A stretch of 64,000 nucleotides of DNA, taken from UBA2334 sp049653005 (lineage in GTDB: Bacteria; Pseudomonadota; Gammaproteobacteria; Burkholderiales; Burkholderiaceae_C). The translations under genes were made by a program, and so were the position numbers. Location: assembly GCA_049653005.1 (NCBI GenBank), contig JBASFL010000065.1:1-64000 (forward strand), in the 5' to 3' direction. Of this stretch, positions 33,124-43,275 are shown piece after piece. Within the stretch, counting starts at the first letter, position 1, and the number at the start of each line of letters is the position of its first letter. The notes below the pieces were generated by a model. It saw only the letters and a list, made by a program, of their open reading frames with translations, did no database searches and was not told the origin of the DNA.

Positions 33124-33716
33124 TCACGCCATTTCTGGGAAGTCGATCAACGGCACGCCCGAGCGTCTGGCGGCATCGGTCACACAGCTCAGCAGCTGCC
33201 GAGTGCCAGGCTTGACCAGCGGCAGTGACGCAACTTTTTTCATCTGCGCCATACCCGAGGCAAACAGGGCGATGCACGCATGGTTGGGATGTTGCGCTGA
33301 GGCATACACAACACCGTCCAGGTGCTGGGCTCGGCACTCTTGAGCAAAGGCCTGTGTGATGGCGATCCTTTGTGCTTGCAGCACGGGGTAGGGCTCGGCC
33401 AAAGCCCGCAAATCTGCCAGGCGCAAACGGCCTTTGGTGAGGAACTGCACCAGAGACCTGCGTGCCAGGTCGTCCAAAGACCGGCTGTGAACATCGCGCC
33501 GGAAAACGGATTCGTACAGAGCGGTGTGCTCGCTGTCGGCGAGGTAAGCGGTTGCCTCGGACGGCAAACAAAAGCGCCCTGCTTGCAAGCCTGTCGGTGC
33601 CAATAACAAGCCGTGATGCGCACACTGGTTTTGCGTGCGCGGGTCAGCTGCACGCGATGAAAGCACTGGCCCGGAGCCAGCTCCAGGACAGGGGGACGTA
33701 ACTCGTTGAATTTCAT
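33124..33716 (-). pseudogene. RES-family toxin gene broken by a single-base frameshift
   Basis: The N-terminal part from ATG 33716 (MKFNELRPPVLELAPG, then HRVQLTRARKTSVRI) matches the opening of RES NAD+-phosphorylase toxins. The remainder (HHGLLLAPTGLQAGRF, LADSEHTALYE, to the stop at 33124) continues in the frame one base back. Aligning the two parts places a one-base loss within the codon at 33615-33617. An alternative ATG at 33732 opens the second frame but encodes an unrelated N-terminus. The start is 12 bases after the antitoxin stop. It is either a decayed toxin or an assembly error. Confidence 0.75.
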
Positions 33717-33728
33717 GGGCAGAGGCAG

Positions 33729-34196
33729 TCAATGCCCCTCTGCCGTGGCCAGATCGATCACGCGCTGGGCGGGTGTGCCTTGCTCCAGTGCGGTGCGGGG
33801 TGACTGGCCGTCCAGTGCCGGGTGTGGGCTTTCCAGAAAAGCCAGCAATTGCCAGCCATCGGACGAACCCAAGGCGGAGGCCACGGGCGCGATCACCGGG
33901 AAGATGAACGGCTCAAATTGCCAACGAGGCAGCTTGTAGCCCCGGCGCAGGTGCGACACGCCAATGCTTCGGCCCGCCTTGATCCATGTGTTCATGGTCA
34001 CGCGGGTGGTGCCTGACAGAGCAGCCGCTTCGTCGGTGGTGATCATGTCGGCAGCCTGAATGCGTTGCAGCCGGTATTGCGCGCCAAAGCGCAGCAGCGC
34101 GTGGGTTTGCGCTTCCGAGGCATAAGGGGCTTGGCCACTGGTTTTGTCACGGGGCAGATCTGGGATGGCAGAGAGGGGGAAGGTAAGGGTGTTCAT
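33729..34196 (-). CDS. Xre/MbcA/ParS-type antitoxin
   Basis: This 155-residue protein has a central helix-turn-helix (ITTDEAAALSGTTRVTMNTWIKAG, about 50-75). Its C-terminal toxin-binding domain (WQLLAFLESPHPALDGQSPRTALEQG, about 115-145) matches MbcA/ParS/Xre (DUF2384-like). It should bind and neutralise the RES toxin encoded just downstream and repress the operon. The start ATG 34196 is the second in-frame ATG; 34211 is possible. The antitoxin looks intact while the toxin is not. Confidence 0.82.
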   Translation of the reverse strand: MNTLTFPLSAIPDLPRDKTSGQAPYASEAQTHALLRFGAQYRLQRIQAADMITTDEAAALSGTTRVTMNTWIKAGRSIGVSHLRRGYKLPRWQFEPFIFPVIAPVASALGSSDGWQLLAFLESPHPALDGQSPRTALEQGTPAQRVIDLATAEGH

Positions 34197-34221
34197 GGTG
34201 AATGTCTGCAAGTGTTCACGC

Positions 34222-34575
34222 TCACGGCGCGTTGCGCATGCTCAGCTTCTGAGCACCGAAAAAGTAACGTGGACGTTCAACGCTCCTCGCGTTGTGAGCC
34301 TTTTGTTCTGGTGTGATTGGCTGACAGGTCGGGTTCTGTTGAATCACCCAACTCAACAGCCATTCGTAAATGCACTGCGCTGTGGTGCATAAGACTTCGG
34401 TGCGGCATCTTGAAAGGACCGAGCTGTAAAGGCGGAACATGGTGTTTTCCATCTTGTTCCCGTCAAACGGCACCAACCTGACCATGTAACCCCGCGTAAT
34501 GGGGTTGGCAATGATGACCTTGTTGACGCTTACGCCTGTAGGTCTGGACGGAGTGGCTTCATCCCAAGTCAACAT
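34222..34575 (-). CDS. Hypothetical protein of 117 residues
   Basis: ATG 34575 is preceded at good spacing by GGAGAAGTC, so translation is plausible. The protein has no signal peptide, a hydrophobic stretch at about 70-80 (YEWLLSWVI), and three cysteines between 57 and 84. I recognise no domain. Base composition is lower in GC than the housekeeping neighbours, in keeping with the accessory island. A strong terminator hairpin ends only a few bases before its ribosome binding site, so expression must either escape that terminator or start within it. Confidence 0.5.
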   Translation of the reverse strand: MLTWDEATPSRPTGVSVNKVIIANPITRGYMVRLVPFDGNKMENTMFRLYSSVLSRCRTEVLCTTAQCIYEWLLSWVIQQNPTCQPITPEQKAHNARSVERPRYFFGAQKLSMRNAP

Positions 34576-34592
34576 GACTTCTCCAAATAAAA

Positions 34593-34620
34593 CGAGGCTC
34601 GCTTTGAGCAGCGAGCCTCG
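34593..34620 (-). terminator. Bidirectional intrinsic terminator
   Basis: CGAGGCTCGCT and AGCGAGCCTCG form a perfect 11-bp stem with a 6-base loop. TTTTATTT follows on the minus strand and ATATTTT on the plus strand. It lies 84 bases past the DUF924 stop and directly before the ribosome binding site of the gene at 34222-34575. Confidence 0.85.
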
Positions 34621-34704
34621 ATATTTTAGGATGGTTCGGAAATCTCGTAAAGTTGGTATGGGTGGAAAATGTTATCCCGAGTATTGCGACTGAGTCGGTC
34701 GCAG

Positions 34705-35244
34705 CTAAAACGAAGACCCCGGCCCGCTCAAAAACGCCAGCTCTTCTGCCGTGGAGCTGCGGCCCAGGATGGCGTTGCGGTGGGGGTAGCTGCCAAAGCG
34801 GTCGATGATGGCCTTGTGCTGCAGCTCAAAACGCAAGGTGTCTGCCATGCCCGGCTGCGAAAACAGCGTCACGGCTTGCTCATGAATCAGCGCCGACTCG
34901 CTGTGCATGTAGGGCATGTAGGCAAAGCTGCGCTGCGCCAGGGGCAGGCTGCAGTCTTGCCCGCTGGCCACCAGCTCTTGCGCCAGCGCCAAGGCCAGCG
35001 CGTCCTGCGCAAAGGCGCGGGGCGTGTCGCGCCACACGTTGCGCGAAAACTGGTCCAGCACCAACACCTCTGCCAGCCGCCCCTCTGGCGTGGCACGCCA
35101 GGCAAACAGCTCACACCGCGCAGCGGCCTCCAGCGTGGCACCGAAGCGGGTGCGGATGGCTTCGTCCAGCGCAGCGTCTTTGGCGAAGTGCTGCTTGGGG
35201 GTCAGCTCGGTGAACCAGAAGTGGAGGATGGGTTGGGGTTGCAT
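34705..35244 (-). CDS. DUF924 family protein
   Basis: The 179-residue protein has the family blocks ILHFWFTELTPKQHF, LDQFSRNVWRDTPRAFAQD and YMPYMHSESALIHEQAV. DUF924 proteins are all-helical and TPR-like, without a known reaction. The C-terminal PHRNAILGRSSTAEELAFLSGPGSSF segment is typical. A dispersed repeat copy is located 22 bases before the start codon. Confidence 0.92.
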   Translation of the reverse strand: MQPQPILHFWFTELTPKQHFAKDAALDEAIRTRFGATLEAAARCELFAWRATPEGRLAEVLVLDQFSRNVWRDTPRAFAQDALALALAQELVASGQDCSLPLAQRSFAYMPYMHSESALIHEQAVTLFSQPGMADTLRFELQHKAIIDRFGSYPHRNAILGRSSTAEELAFLSGPGSSF

Positions 35245-35265
35245 GGGGAAAAAATTTCAAAATAG

Positions 35266-35294
35266 ATAGCGGTCAGTTCTTATAAATAAAGCGC
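35266..35294 (-). repeat. Dispersed repeat, copy 5 (leader of DUF924 gene)
   Basis: On the minus strand: GCGCTT, 17 bases, CGCTAT, ending 21 bases before ATG 35244. This 100-base spacer also separates the DUF924 gene from the zeta toxin cluster. Confidence 0.7.
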
Positions 35295-35342
35295 TAAGGC
35301 TACTTTAGGTCGAAATTTTTGACCCGCGAGGTGTTCCAGCCA

Positions 35343-35513
35343 TCAACCCGTTGTACGAGTGCTGCTTACTGCTTTACTTTTGATACTGGGCACCACCACC
35401 CCATAAGCATCGGCCAATCGTTGCGCTTGTTTGGCCGACTGTTCCAGTGCCTTTTGCAGGGCTTTGGGTGAAGGGGTCAGGCGGCTTGGCTGAGTTTTTG
35501 CAGTTTGTGCCAT
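35343..35513 (-). CDS. Small partner protein (56 aa) of the zeta-like toxin
   Basis: ATG 35513 lies inside the 3' end of the zeta gene, with a 37-base overlap, and the frame continues to 35343. The peptide begins MAQTAKTQPSRLTPSPK and has a central amphipathic helix (ALQKALEQSAKQAQRLADAYGV). Translational coupling to the toxin and the short helical form suggest a cognate antitoxin or stabilising partner. It is unlike classical epsilon antitoxins in sequence. The order toxin first, partner second is reversed relative to most type II modules. Confidence 0.65.
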   Translation of the reverse strand: MAQTAKTQPSRLTPSPKALQKALEQSAKQAQRLADAYGVVVPSIKSKAVSSTRTTG

Positions 35514-36073
35514 GTGGTGGGCTCCGTCACAGTGAGTAGGCCATTCAGCTTGGCAGCGATTGCACGCGCAAGCGGAGGGGTGGAATTGTCAAACAGCGTC
35601 CATTCATCAGCCAGCGGCATGTAGAGCGCAAAGAAGTTGCTCAAGCTGCGGCCATATCGCCGCCGAACCACATCGGCGGGCACATCGTGACCACCCAGCG
35701 AAACGCGCAGTTTGACCCGGCGCACCGCCAACTGCGCGTTGGCCAATGAAAAGTAGTAAACAACAACCGCGTACCCCTGCTGTTTGAGGGAGCGCAGAAA
35801 GGCCGCAAATGTCCGGCTGGACAGGGTTGATTCAAAAGCGAAATCAGCCTTGGCATCTGCCAGCTGGTGCAACCGCTTGAGCATGATGCGCCCCGCCTCA
35901 AATGCCACTGCATCGGTATTGCGGCCCGACAAGCCTCGGGCGATGTAGTCTGCGTTGACAAAGGTCTCGATGCCCAGCGCCGCCAGAATGGCATCTGCGT
36001 GAGTGGATTTGCCCGCGCCATTGGGGCCTGCAAACACAACGACGCGGGGAAGCAGCTTGGGTGTGTCAGGCAT
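35477..36073 (-). CDS. Zeta-toxin-family P-loop kinase
   Basis: This 198-residue AAA/zeta fold has the Walker A motif AGPNGAGKST (15-24). FVNADYIARGL supplies the substrate-binding Asp, FAFESTLSSRTF a Glu and Ser, and RRVKLRVSLGGHDVP the arginines near the sensor site. Zeta toxins phosphorylate UDP-N-acetylglucosamine or other nucleotide sugars and so block cell-wall synthesis. It is 9 bases downstream of a PLD-family gene and overlaps a small partner gene. Confidence 0.85.
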   Translation of the reverse strand: MPDTPKLLPRVVVFAGPNGAGKSTHADAILAALGIETFVNADYIARGLSGRNTDAVAFEAGRIMLKRLHQLADAKADFAFESTLSSRTFAAFLRSLKQQGYAVVVYYFSLANAQLAVRRVKLRVSLGGHDVPADVVRRRYGRSLSNFFALYMPLADEWTLFDNSTPPLARAIAAKLNGLLTVTEPTTWHKLQKLSQAA

Positions 36074-36082
36074 GGTCGCAGT

Positions 36083-36808
36083 TCAAACCGGATGAAAGTC
36101 CTGCGGCCACAGGAAGTAAGGCCCGAAGCGGGACTTGGCCACGAACTCCACGCCTGCTGCCGCGCCCTTGGCGGTCAGCACATGTTTGTCGCTATCCAGC
36201 ACCAGAAAACCGTTCTCTGTGGCTCGATCAATGAACTGGGCGGTTTTAAGGCCCAGCTTGGTGGCGATTTTTGATGACGGGAGCTTGTCACTCGTCGATT
36301 CTGCGTCGCCACCTTTGTCGATGCTGTCGGGTTCAGCGGCAGGTGCCTCGGGCGCGCTGGACACACGTTCCAGCGAAATGCGCACCTCGTCGCTGATGCG
36401 GATGATGCGCTGCGCCTCCTCGTAGGCATCTTTGTAAAGCTGGGCATCTTCGCCGCGTTGAATGAGGATGCCCATCTCGTTGTTGTTCACCTGGCTGAAC
36501 TCGTACAGGTTCAGGCTGGTGATGATGCACATCTCTTCGTTCATGTAGCACTTGGCGTGCAGGTTCTTGCAGAAGCTGGTGCGGATGTACGTGAGGCCGC
36601 GCAGCCATTCAATTTCCTGCGGCTGCAATTCGCTTTTGCCGTACACGATGCGCACGTCGATCTTCAGGCGGTTTTTGTCCGCCAGAAGCTCCTTCATGCG
36701 GTCATTGAGCTTGAGGAAGGGGCTGATCAGGATCAGGCGGTCGGACGCGCCTTTGATCAGTTCCTCCAGGTGGTAATTGGTGCCGGTGGTAGATAGGAAT
36801 TTGGCCAT
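36083..36808 (-). CDS. Phospholipase D-family protein with one HKD-like motif
   Basis: The 241-residue protein has a single PLD active-site segment at about 83-110: NLHAKCYMNEEMCIITSLNL, with H, K and the downstream Asn/Ser. A single motif implies that a dimer forms the site, as in Nuc and BfiI nucleases. Residues 150-175 are an acidic linker, and residues 180-241 (KIATKLGLKTAQFIDRATENGFL) look like a winged helix. It could be a nuclease of the defence island. It is upstream of zeta in the same direction. Confidence 0.8.
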   Translation of the reverse strand: MAKFLSTTGTNYHLEELIKGASDRLILISPFLKLNDRMKELLADKNRLKIDVRIVYGKSELQPQEIEWLRGLTYIRTSFCKNLHAKCYMNEEMCIITSLNLYEFSQVNNNEMGILIQRGEDAQLYKDAYEEAQRIIRISDEVRISLERVSSAPEAPAAEPDSIDKGGDAESTSDKLPSSKIATKLGLKTAQFIDRATENGFLVLDSDKHVLTAKGAAAGVEFVAKSRFGPYFLWPQDFHPV

Positions 36809-36930
36809 TTATTTTGTCCCCCTAGAGTTTCTCTGTAAAGTAATTATCCAGTTTCTCATTCGAAGTGCGCCCGATGGAGGCTTGGGAGGCCGAACTTTCA
36901 TCAATCCAACTTGAAGTGCACTGTGCAGAG

Positions 36931-38601
36931 TTAGAGTTTTGATACGGTGTTCCACATCTTCGTGGAAAGAAGTTCTGTTCTTGATGCGACGGTAGATTCG
37001 TCCCAAGATGTGGCTTGATTAAGGGTGGAATCACTCTGGAGTTTAGATTTTTTGTATATTGGTATTTTTTCGGCAACCGGTTTATTCCCGAGTTTATTAT
37101 TTACATTTGCGGATAGAAGCCATAAATTACCAATTTCTGCAACTTTCTCATGACTCATTGCTGTTGATGATTGAGGTTCAATGTGTTCAATGGTCATTTG
37201 TTGCGGATCAATGGCGACACTAGGAGCTTCGGCCTCGTATAGTGTCCTTAATGTGTATTGAATGACGCGCTTATCTTTGGGGAATTCGTCAGAATATTTG
37301 AGTTTTTTGAAGCCTGCTACGAATTCCGTCTGTTTGGGGAGGCGGGCTTTGAGTTTCGCAATTAGATTATTGATGGCAACTGTTCTTTGCGCATTGTCTT
37401 TCGATTGCGTTAACTCTCTTGCGTGAAGGGCATACATGTGAGAGATGCCGCCAGATGAGCGTTGTGAAGTGAGTGCGGTGAATGAGTAGTGGAAAAATTC
37501 TATTGCGGATAGCGCTCGTTCCGTTTCTTTCTTTGTTAGTTGTTTTAATTTGTATGCTTGCATAATTGCAAGGATCATGGGGACGGGTTGCCGAACTCGA
37601 AACGTAAGAAGAGACTCGAGAGATCGCCTGATTTTCAACTCTTCCATTTTCCATGCTCTGGTGCTTGGCATGAAAATGTGCTTGTAAGTTTCCGACGCGT
37701 CCTGCAATTTTTCTATGAATATGTTGGCAGATGCTTTATCGGGTATGGCGATTTTCGCGCGTTTGTATATTTCTTTTTCGGTAGTAAATTCTTTGGTTGC
37801 AAGCCAAAAATGATAGACAAAATTATCAAGCTTAATATCGGATATTTCAATGCTGTCAATATTGTCTCGAATTTTTTTCCATTCAATGGCAATCGTATCG
37901 TTTTTGGCGTTTGATTGTCGTAGTTGCTTTGCTAAATGATTCTTGAGCAGGTCTGCTGATGTGAGGTCCTTGCCTCGTGTGTTTAGTGTCTCGAAAATCA
38001 CATATGCATCATCTTCGTTATCTACTTCAACGTAAATCGCCTTTAGGGAGAGAAGTTTATCCCGTATAGATTCGAGTGCTTTTTTCTTCTTTGCTTGAGT
38101 AGTTTCTTTGTCTACCAAGAAGTCAATTAGTTGCTTGAGCTGGTCATACGCATCCTTAAGAAGGATTTCTTCTTCACCGGGCGGTGTATTATTTTTTTGG
38201 TGTCCGAAATTTTGTATTTGTTGCTGGAAAAATGGATAGCTTGAGCTTGTCTGAATGACAAATTCGTTATCGTTATCGAGATTGGTTCGCTCAATTAGTT
38301 TTTGTAATCCCTTTGCTTGACTTTCTAGGTGGGTTGAATTGAATTTATCTCTTAGTGCTGCCAGTAATATTGTAATTGTGGTCAGCCGCTGCTGCCCATC
38401 GACTATATGGCGATAATTTCCCTTGACGTACACGACCATAGATCCAATGAAAAATTCACTAGGCTTGTGGTTGTGTATGTCAGTCCAAAAATCATGGATG
38501 TTGTCCCTGTCCCAAGAGTATGGCCTCTGGAATCTTGGTATTTTGTAATAGTTGGTCTCCAATATTTTTCTTACTTCTTGATCTACGCATGCAATTTTCA
38601 T
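36931..38601 (-). CDS. DUF262/DUF1524 protein, GmrSD-like restriction or defence factor
   Basis: The 556-residue protein has an N-terminal DUF262 domain with YKIPRFQRPYSW (19-30), FIGSMVVY, the nucleotide-binding VDGQQRLTT (67-75) and FETLNTRGKDLTSADLLKN (about 204-222). Its C-terminal DUF1524 nuclease domain has the HNH-like MTIEHIEPQ (about 472) and IGNLWLLSANVNNKLGN. The pair defines the GmrSD-type IV restriction and BrxU/SspE phage-defence family. The whole gene is markedly AT-richer than its neighbours and uses different codons, a sign of recent acquisition. Confidence 0.88.
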   Translation of the reverse strand: MKIACVDQEVRKILETNYYKIPRFQRPYSWDRDNIHDFWTDIHNHKPSEFFIGSMVVYVKGNYRHIVDGQQRLTTITILLAALRDKFNSTHLESQAKGLQKLIERTNLDNDNEFVIQTSSSYPFFQQQIQNFGHQKNNTPPGEEEILLKDAYDQLKQLIDFLVDKETTQAKKKKALESIRDKLLSLKAIYVEVDNEDDAYVIFETLNTRGKDLTSADLLKNHLAKQLRQSNAKNDTIAIEWKKIRDNIDSIEISDIKLDNFVYHFWLATKEFTTEKEIYKRAKIAIPDKASANIFIEKLQDASETYKHIFMPSTRAWKMEELKIRRSLESLLTFRVRQPVPMILAIMQAYKLKQLTKKETERALSAIEFFHYSFTALTSQRSSGGISHMYALHARELTQSKDNAQRTVAINNLIAKLKARLPKQTEFVAGFKKLKYSDEFPKDKRVIQYTLRTLYEAEAPSVAIDPQQMTIEHIEPQSSTAMSHEKVAEIGNLWLLSANVNNKLGNKPVAEKIPIYKKSKLQSDSTLNQATSWDESTVASRTELLSTKMWNTVSKL

Positions 38602-38634
38602 AAATCCCCCCTTTGTTGAATTGAATTGTTTCTA

Positions 38635-40473
<1,839 letters not shown>

Positions 40474-40553
40474 GGTTTCATTTTAGGTGGCGGCCCAATC
40501 CGGGCGTGCAGGGGGCCTGCGCCGATAATCCGCCACCCCTTTTTTGATTCGCC

Positions 40554-41678
40554 ATGAGCACACCGTTCACCTTGACCCCCTCTCGCATGCCGCTGGCCGA
40601 TGCGTTCAAGGCCGTGGCCTCGCAGCTGATCGTGCTGCACCACCTGGCTTTCTACGGCCCCATGTCTGACTTCACCGAGCAGTGGGTGCCCGAGTTGGTG
40701 CACTGGCTCAGCCAGTACGCCCGCCAGGTGGTGCAGGTGTTTTTGGTGCTGAGCGGCTTTTTTGCCGCCCGTTCGCTGGCCCCTGACGGCGTGCTGCGCA
40801 CGCACCAGCCCTGGGCGTTGCTGGGCAAGCGGTACGTGACCATCGTGTTGCCCTACGTGGTGGCGTTGGCGGTGGCGGTGGTGTGCACCGCGTTGGCGGC
40901 CCGTTGGATGGCCCACAGCAGCCTGCCCGAGCCCGCCGAATGGGGGCAATTTCTGGCCCACGCGCTGTTGTTGCAGGGCGTGTTGAACGTGGACTCGCTG
41001 TCGGCAGGTGTGTGGTACGTGGCCATCGACTTCCAGCTGTTTGCCCTGATGCTGGTGTTGCTGTGGTGTGCCCGTTGCATGGCCGACGTGGCCACCGCCC
41101 AGCGCTGGACGGCGCTGGTGCTGGTGGGCGGGCTGGCCGCGTGGTCGCTGCTGGAATTCAACACCGACGCCGGGTGGGACAACTGGGCGCTGTACTTTTT
41201 CGGGGCGTATGCCCTGGGGGCGTTGGCGTGGTGGGGCACCCATGCCCTGTCGGGCGCTGCGCGCCAGGCGGTGTGGGCGCTGCTGCTGGGTGTGGTGGCG
41301 CTGGCCCTGGCGCTGGACTTTCGCAGCCGCATTGCGCTGGCCTTGGCCACGGCCGTGGTGTTGGCGCTGGCCCACACCACGGGAGTGCTGTACCGCTGGC
41401 CGCGCGGGGCGGCGTGGTCGTACCTGGGCCGTATTTCGTATGCGGTGTTTCTGATGAATTTCCCTGTGGGGCTGGTGGTGAACGCCGCCTTCACCCGCTT
41501 TGCCCCGCCCGATGTGGCCGTGCAAACCGGCGGTGTGCTGCTGGCCTGGGGGCTGACCGTGCTGGCCGGCGCGGCGTTTTTCCACGGCGTGGAAGAGCCC
41601 CTGCGGCGCTGGGCGCAGGCGCCTGGCAGCGGGTGGTCGTTACGTTTGGCAACGCTTCTGGGCTTCAAAAACCGATGA
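40554..41678 (+). CDS. Acyltransferase family 3 membrane protein
   Basis: This 374-residue protein has ten hydrophobic helices. Family 3 features are the early FKAVASQLIVLHHL segment (His at about 27), QVFLVLSGFFAARSL and the C-terminal YLGRISYAVFLMNFPVG. These enzymes (OafA-like) transfer acyl groups to sugars or other envelope molecules. No SGNH domain is attached, and no glycan cluster is nearby, so the acceptor is unknown. It is divergent from glnS. Confidence 0.85.
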   Translation: MSTPFTLTPSRMPLADAFKAVASQLIVLHHLAFYGPMSDFTEQWVPELVHWLSQYARQVVQVFLVLSGFFAARSLAPDGVLRTHQPWALLGKRYVTIVLPYVVALAVAVVCTALAARWMAHSSLPEPAEWGQFLAHALLLQGVLNVDSLSAGVWYVAIDFQLFALMLVLLWCARCMADVATAQRWTALVLVGGLAAWSLLEFNTDAGWDNWALYFFGAYALGALAWWGTHALSGAARQAVWALLLGVVALALALDFRSRIALALATAVVLALAHTTGVLYRWPRGAAWSYLGRISYAVFLMNFPVGLVVNAAFTRFAPPDVAVQTGGVLLAWGLTVLAGAAFFHGVEEPLRRWAQAPGSGWSLRLATLLGFKNR

Positions 41679-41742
41679 CCGGGGGCGTTCGGCCTTGAAA
41701 TAGCGGTGCGGGCCAGCGTGGCCCGGTTTCAGGAGACCTCTC

Positions 41743-42222
41743 ATGACCGCAGCATGCCCCATCACCCCCCAAGACAGCGCTTTGCCGCGCTGGCCTCAGT
41801 ACTGGGTGCCCCGCGCCATGGGCCGTTGGGTGGGCACGGCGGTGTTGGCCCTGGGGGCCACCCTGGGCACGGCCGGGCTGCAGCAAGCCCAGGCCAATTC
41901 GCTGGTGTGGTCGGTGGGCGTGAGTGCCCCGGGCGCGGTGGTGCAGGTGGGCAGCCACCCCCCACCCCGAGTGGTGTACCAACCCGCGCCCGTGCAAGTG
42001 GTGGTCAACCCCGGTTGGGATGAGCCCCGCCACCGCCATGGCCCGCCACCCCGCTGGTACGGCCCCCACGCCAGCGCAGGCCACGGCCACCACCACCGCG
42101 GGTTTTACGACGACCACCGCCGGGGCAACCGCCACGGCTGGCGCGACCGCGATGGTTACCGTGACGACGACCGGGGTGGCCGTTACGTGCGGCCAGACAA
42201 CGGCTGGGACCACCGCCGCTGA
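41743..42222 (+). CDS. Exported His/Arg/Gly-rich protein
   Basis: The product has 159 residues. A CAGGAGACC ribosome binding site precedes ATG 41743. After a long N-region a hydrophobic signal (VGTAVLALGATLGTAGL, ending QQAQAN near 51) is followed by a Pro/Val-rich part. Residues 95-159 are very rich in His, Arg, Gly and Asp (GHGHHHRGFYDDHRRGNRHG). The tail could bind metals or polyanions in the periplasm. No domain is recognised. Confidence 0.7.
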   Translation: MTAACPITPQDSALPRWPQYWVPRAMGRWVGTAVLALGATLGTAGLQQAQANSLVWSVGVSAPGAVVQVGSHPPPRVVYQPAPVQVVVNPGWDEPRHRHGPPPRWYGPHASAGHGHHHRGFYDDHRRGNRHGWRDRDGYRDDDRGGRYVRPDNGWDHRR

Positions 42223-42253
42223 GCCTTTCGGCCCAACGGCTGGGGGTTGATGT

Positions 42254-43060
42254 TCAGTCCGCGTCGCGGTAGGTGCGGCGCACGTTGGCGTACATCGGTT
42301 CGGTGGCTGCCACAAACCCGGGAAACTCGGCCTGTGCCAGGGCTTGCATGCCCTCGGCGTCGGTGGTCATGCCCAGCAGGGCCTCGCGCACCATCGCCAC
42401 CGTTTTGGCGGGCACCCTGGGGTGGGCCGACACGGGCAGCTCGGCAAACCCTTCCGAGGTGTAAACCACCCGGTAAGCCAGGCCTTGCTTGGCGGCAAAC
42501 TGCGTCAAAAAGCGCGAGTTGACGGCCGCTGCGCTCACCTGGCCCGATTTCAACAGCAGCAACGCCGCGTCTTGGTTGCCCGCAAACACCGGCTCCACTT
42601 TCACCTGCGCGCGTTTGAACGCCAGCATGGGCACGGCGTAGCCCACAAACGCCTCTTTTGACGGAAACGCCACCCGCAAACCGGCCAGCTCGCGCAGCCG
42701 CGTGACAGGGCTGTGGTCGGGCACGGCCACCACGCCGTGGATGGGCGGGCCAGCCAGCCGCGCGATCACGCTGTAAAGCGCGTCGTATTCGGGCTGGAAG
42801 TTGTGGTTGCTGAACAGAAAGTCGAACTCACCACGCGCCATCATGGCGTTGGTGTCGTCCACCGTGGGGCCCATCGACAGCCTGAACGGGTGGCCGGTTT
42901 TGTGGGTGAGGTGGGCCAACACCGGGTTCCAGCGCGCAGCGGTGCGGGCCAGGCTTTGCTGGTTCAGCACGCCGAACACCAAGGGGCGCTGCGCACGCGC
43001 AACTGCCCACACCGCGCCCAGGGCAACGCCTGCCGACAATTTCAAAAAAGACCTGCGCAC
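42254..43060 (-). CDS. PhnD-like phosphate/phosphonate-type substrate-binding protein
   Basis: This 268-residue exported receptor opens MRRSFLKLSAGVALG, a Tat-like signal that ends near VARAQ. PhnD-family blocks are LVFGVLNQQSLARTAARWNPVL, GEFDFLFSNHNF and LAGLRVAFPSKEAFVGYAVP. No cognate permease lies beside it. The GTG start at 43060 has GGGAAA upstream; a TTG at 43072 would add four residues. It could bind phosphonates, but receptors of this fold also serve sensors, so the ligand is open. Confidence 0.8.
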   Translation of the reverse strand: MRRSFLKLSAGVALGAVWAVARAQRPLVFGVLNQQSLARTAARWNPVLAHLTHKTGHPFRLSMGPTVDDTNAMMARGEFDFLFSNHNFQPEYDALYSVIARLAGPPIHGVVAVPDHSPVTRLRELAGLRVAFPSKEAFVGYAVPMLAFKRAQVKVEPVFAGNQDAALLLLKSGQVSAAAVNSRFLTQFAAKQGLAYRVVYTSEGFAELPVSAHPRVPAKTVAMVREALLGMTTDAEGMQALAQAEFPGFVAATEPMYANVRRTYRDAD

Positions 43061-43275
43061 TGAATTTCCCAACGTTTGGCCAAATTTTAGGTGGGCAGGT
43101 GCGTGGGCGGGGGGGCCGCGCCTTTAACTTCACCCCACTGTGGGGGCGTTTTGCGCGGCCCAACGGCGTTTCGTCGCACAGCGGCTGACGCCGCCGCCGC
43201 CGACGCGGACAGTGCGAACCCAGATGTTCAACACCCCGCACCGCTGAAACGGCGCGGCACCCACTGGAGTTCCCC

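Noticed and set aside
33600..33640. Programmed -1 frameshift in the RES gene
   Set aside because: The run CAAAACC is not a canonical slippery heptamer, and the alignment is best explained by a missing base a few positions downstream.
36809..37076. Small frames at the 3' end of the DUF262 gene
   Set aside because: They overlap the DUF262 C-terminus, lack ribosome binding sites and show no family resemblance. The 122 bases after the DUF262 stop hold nothing I can support.
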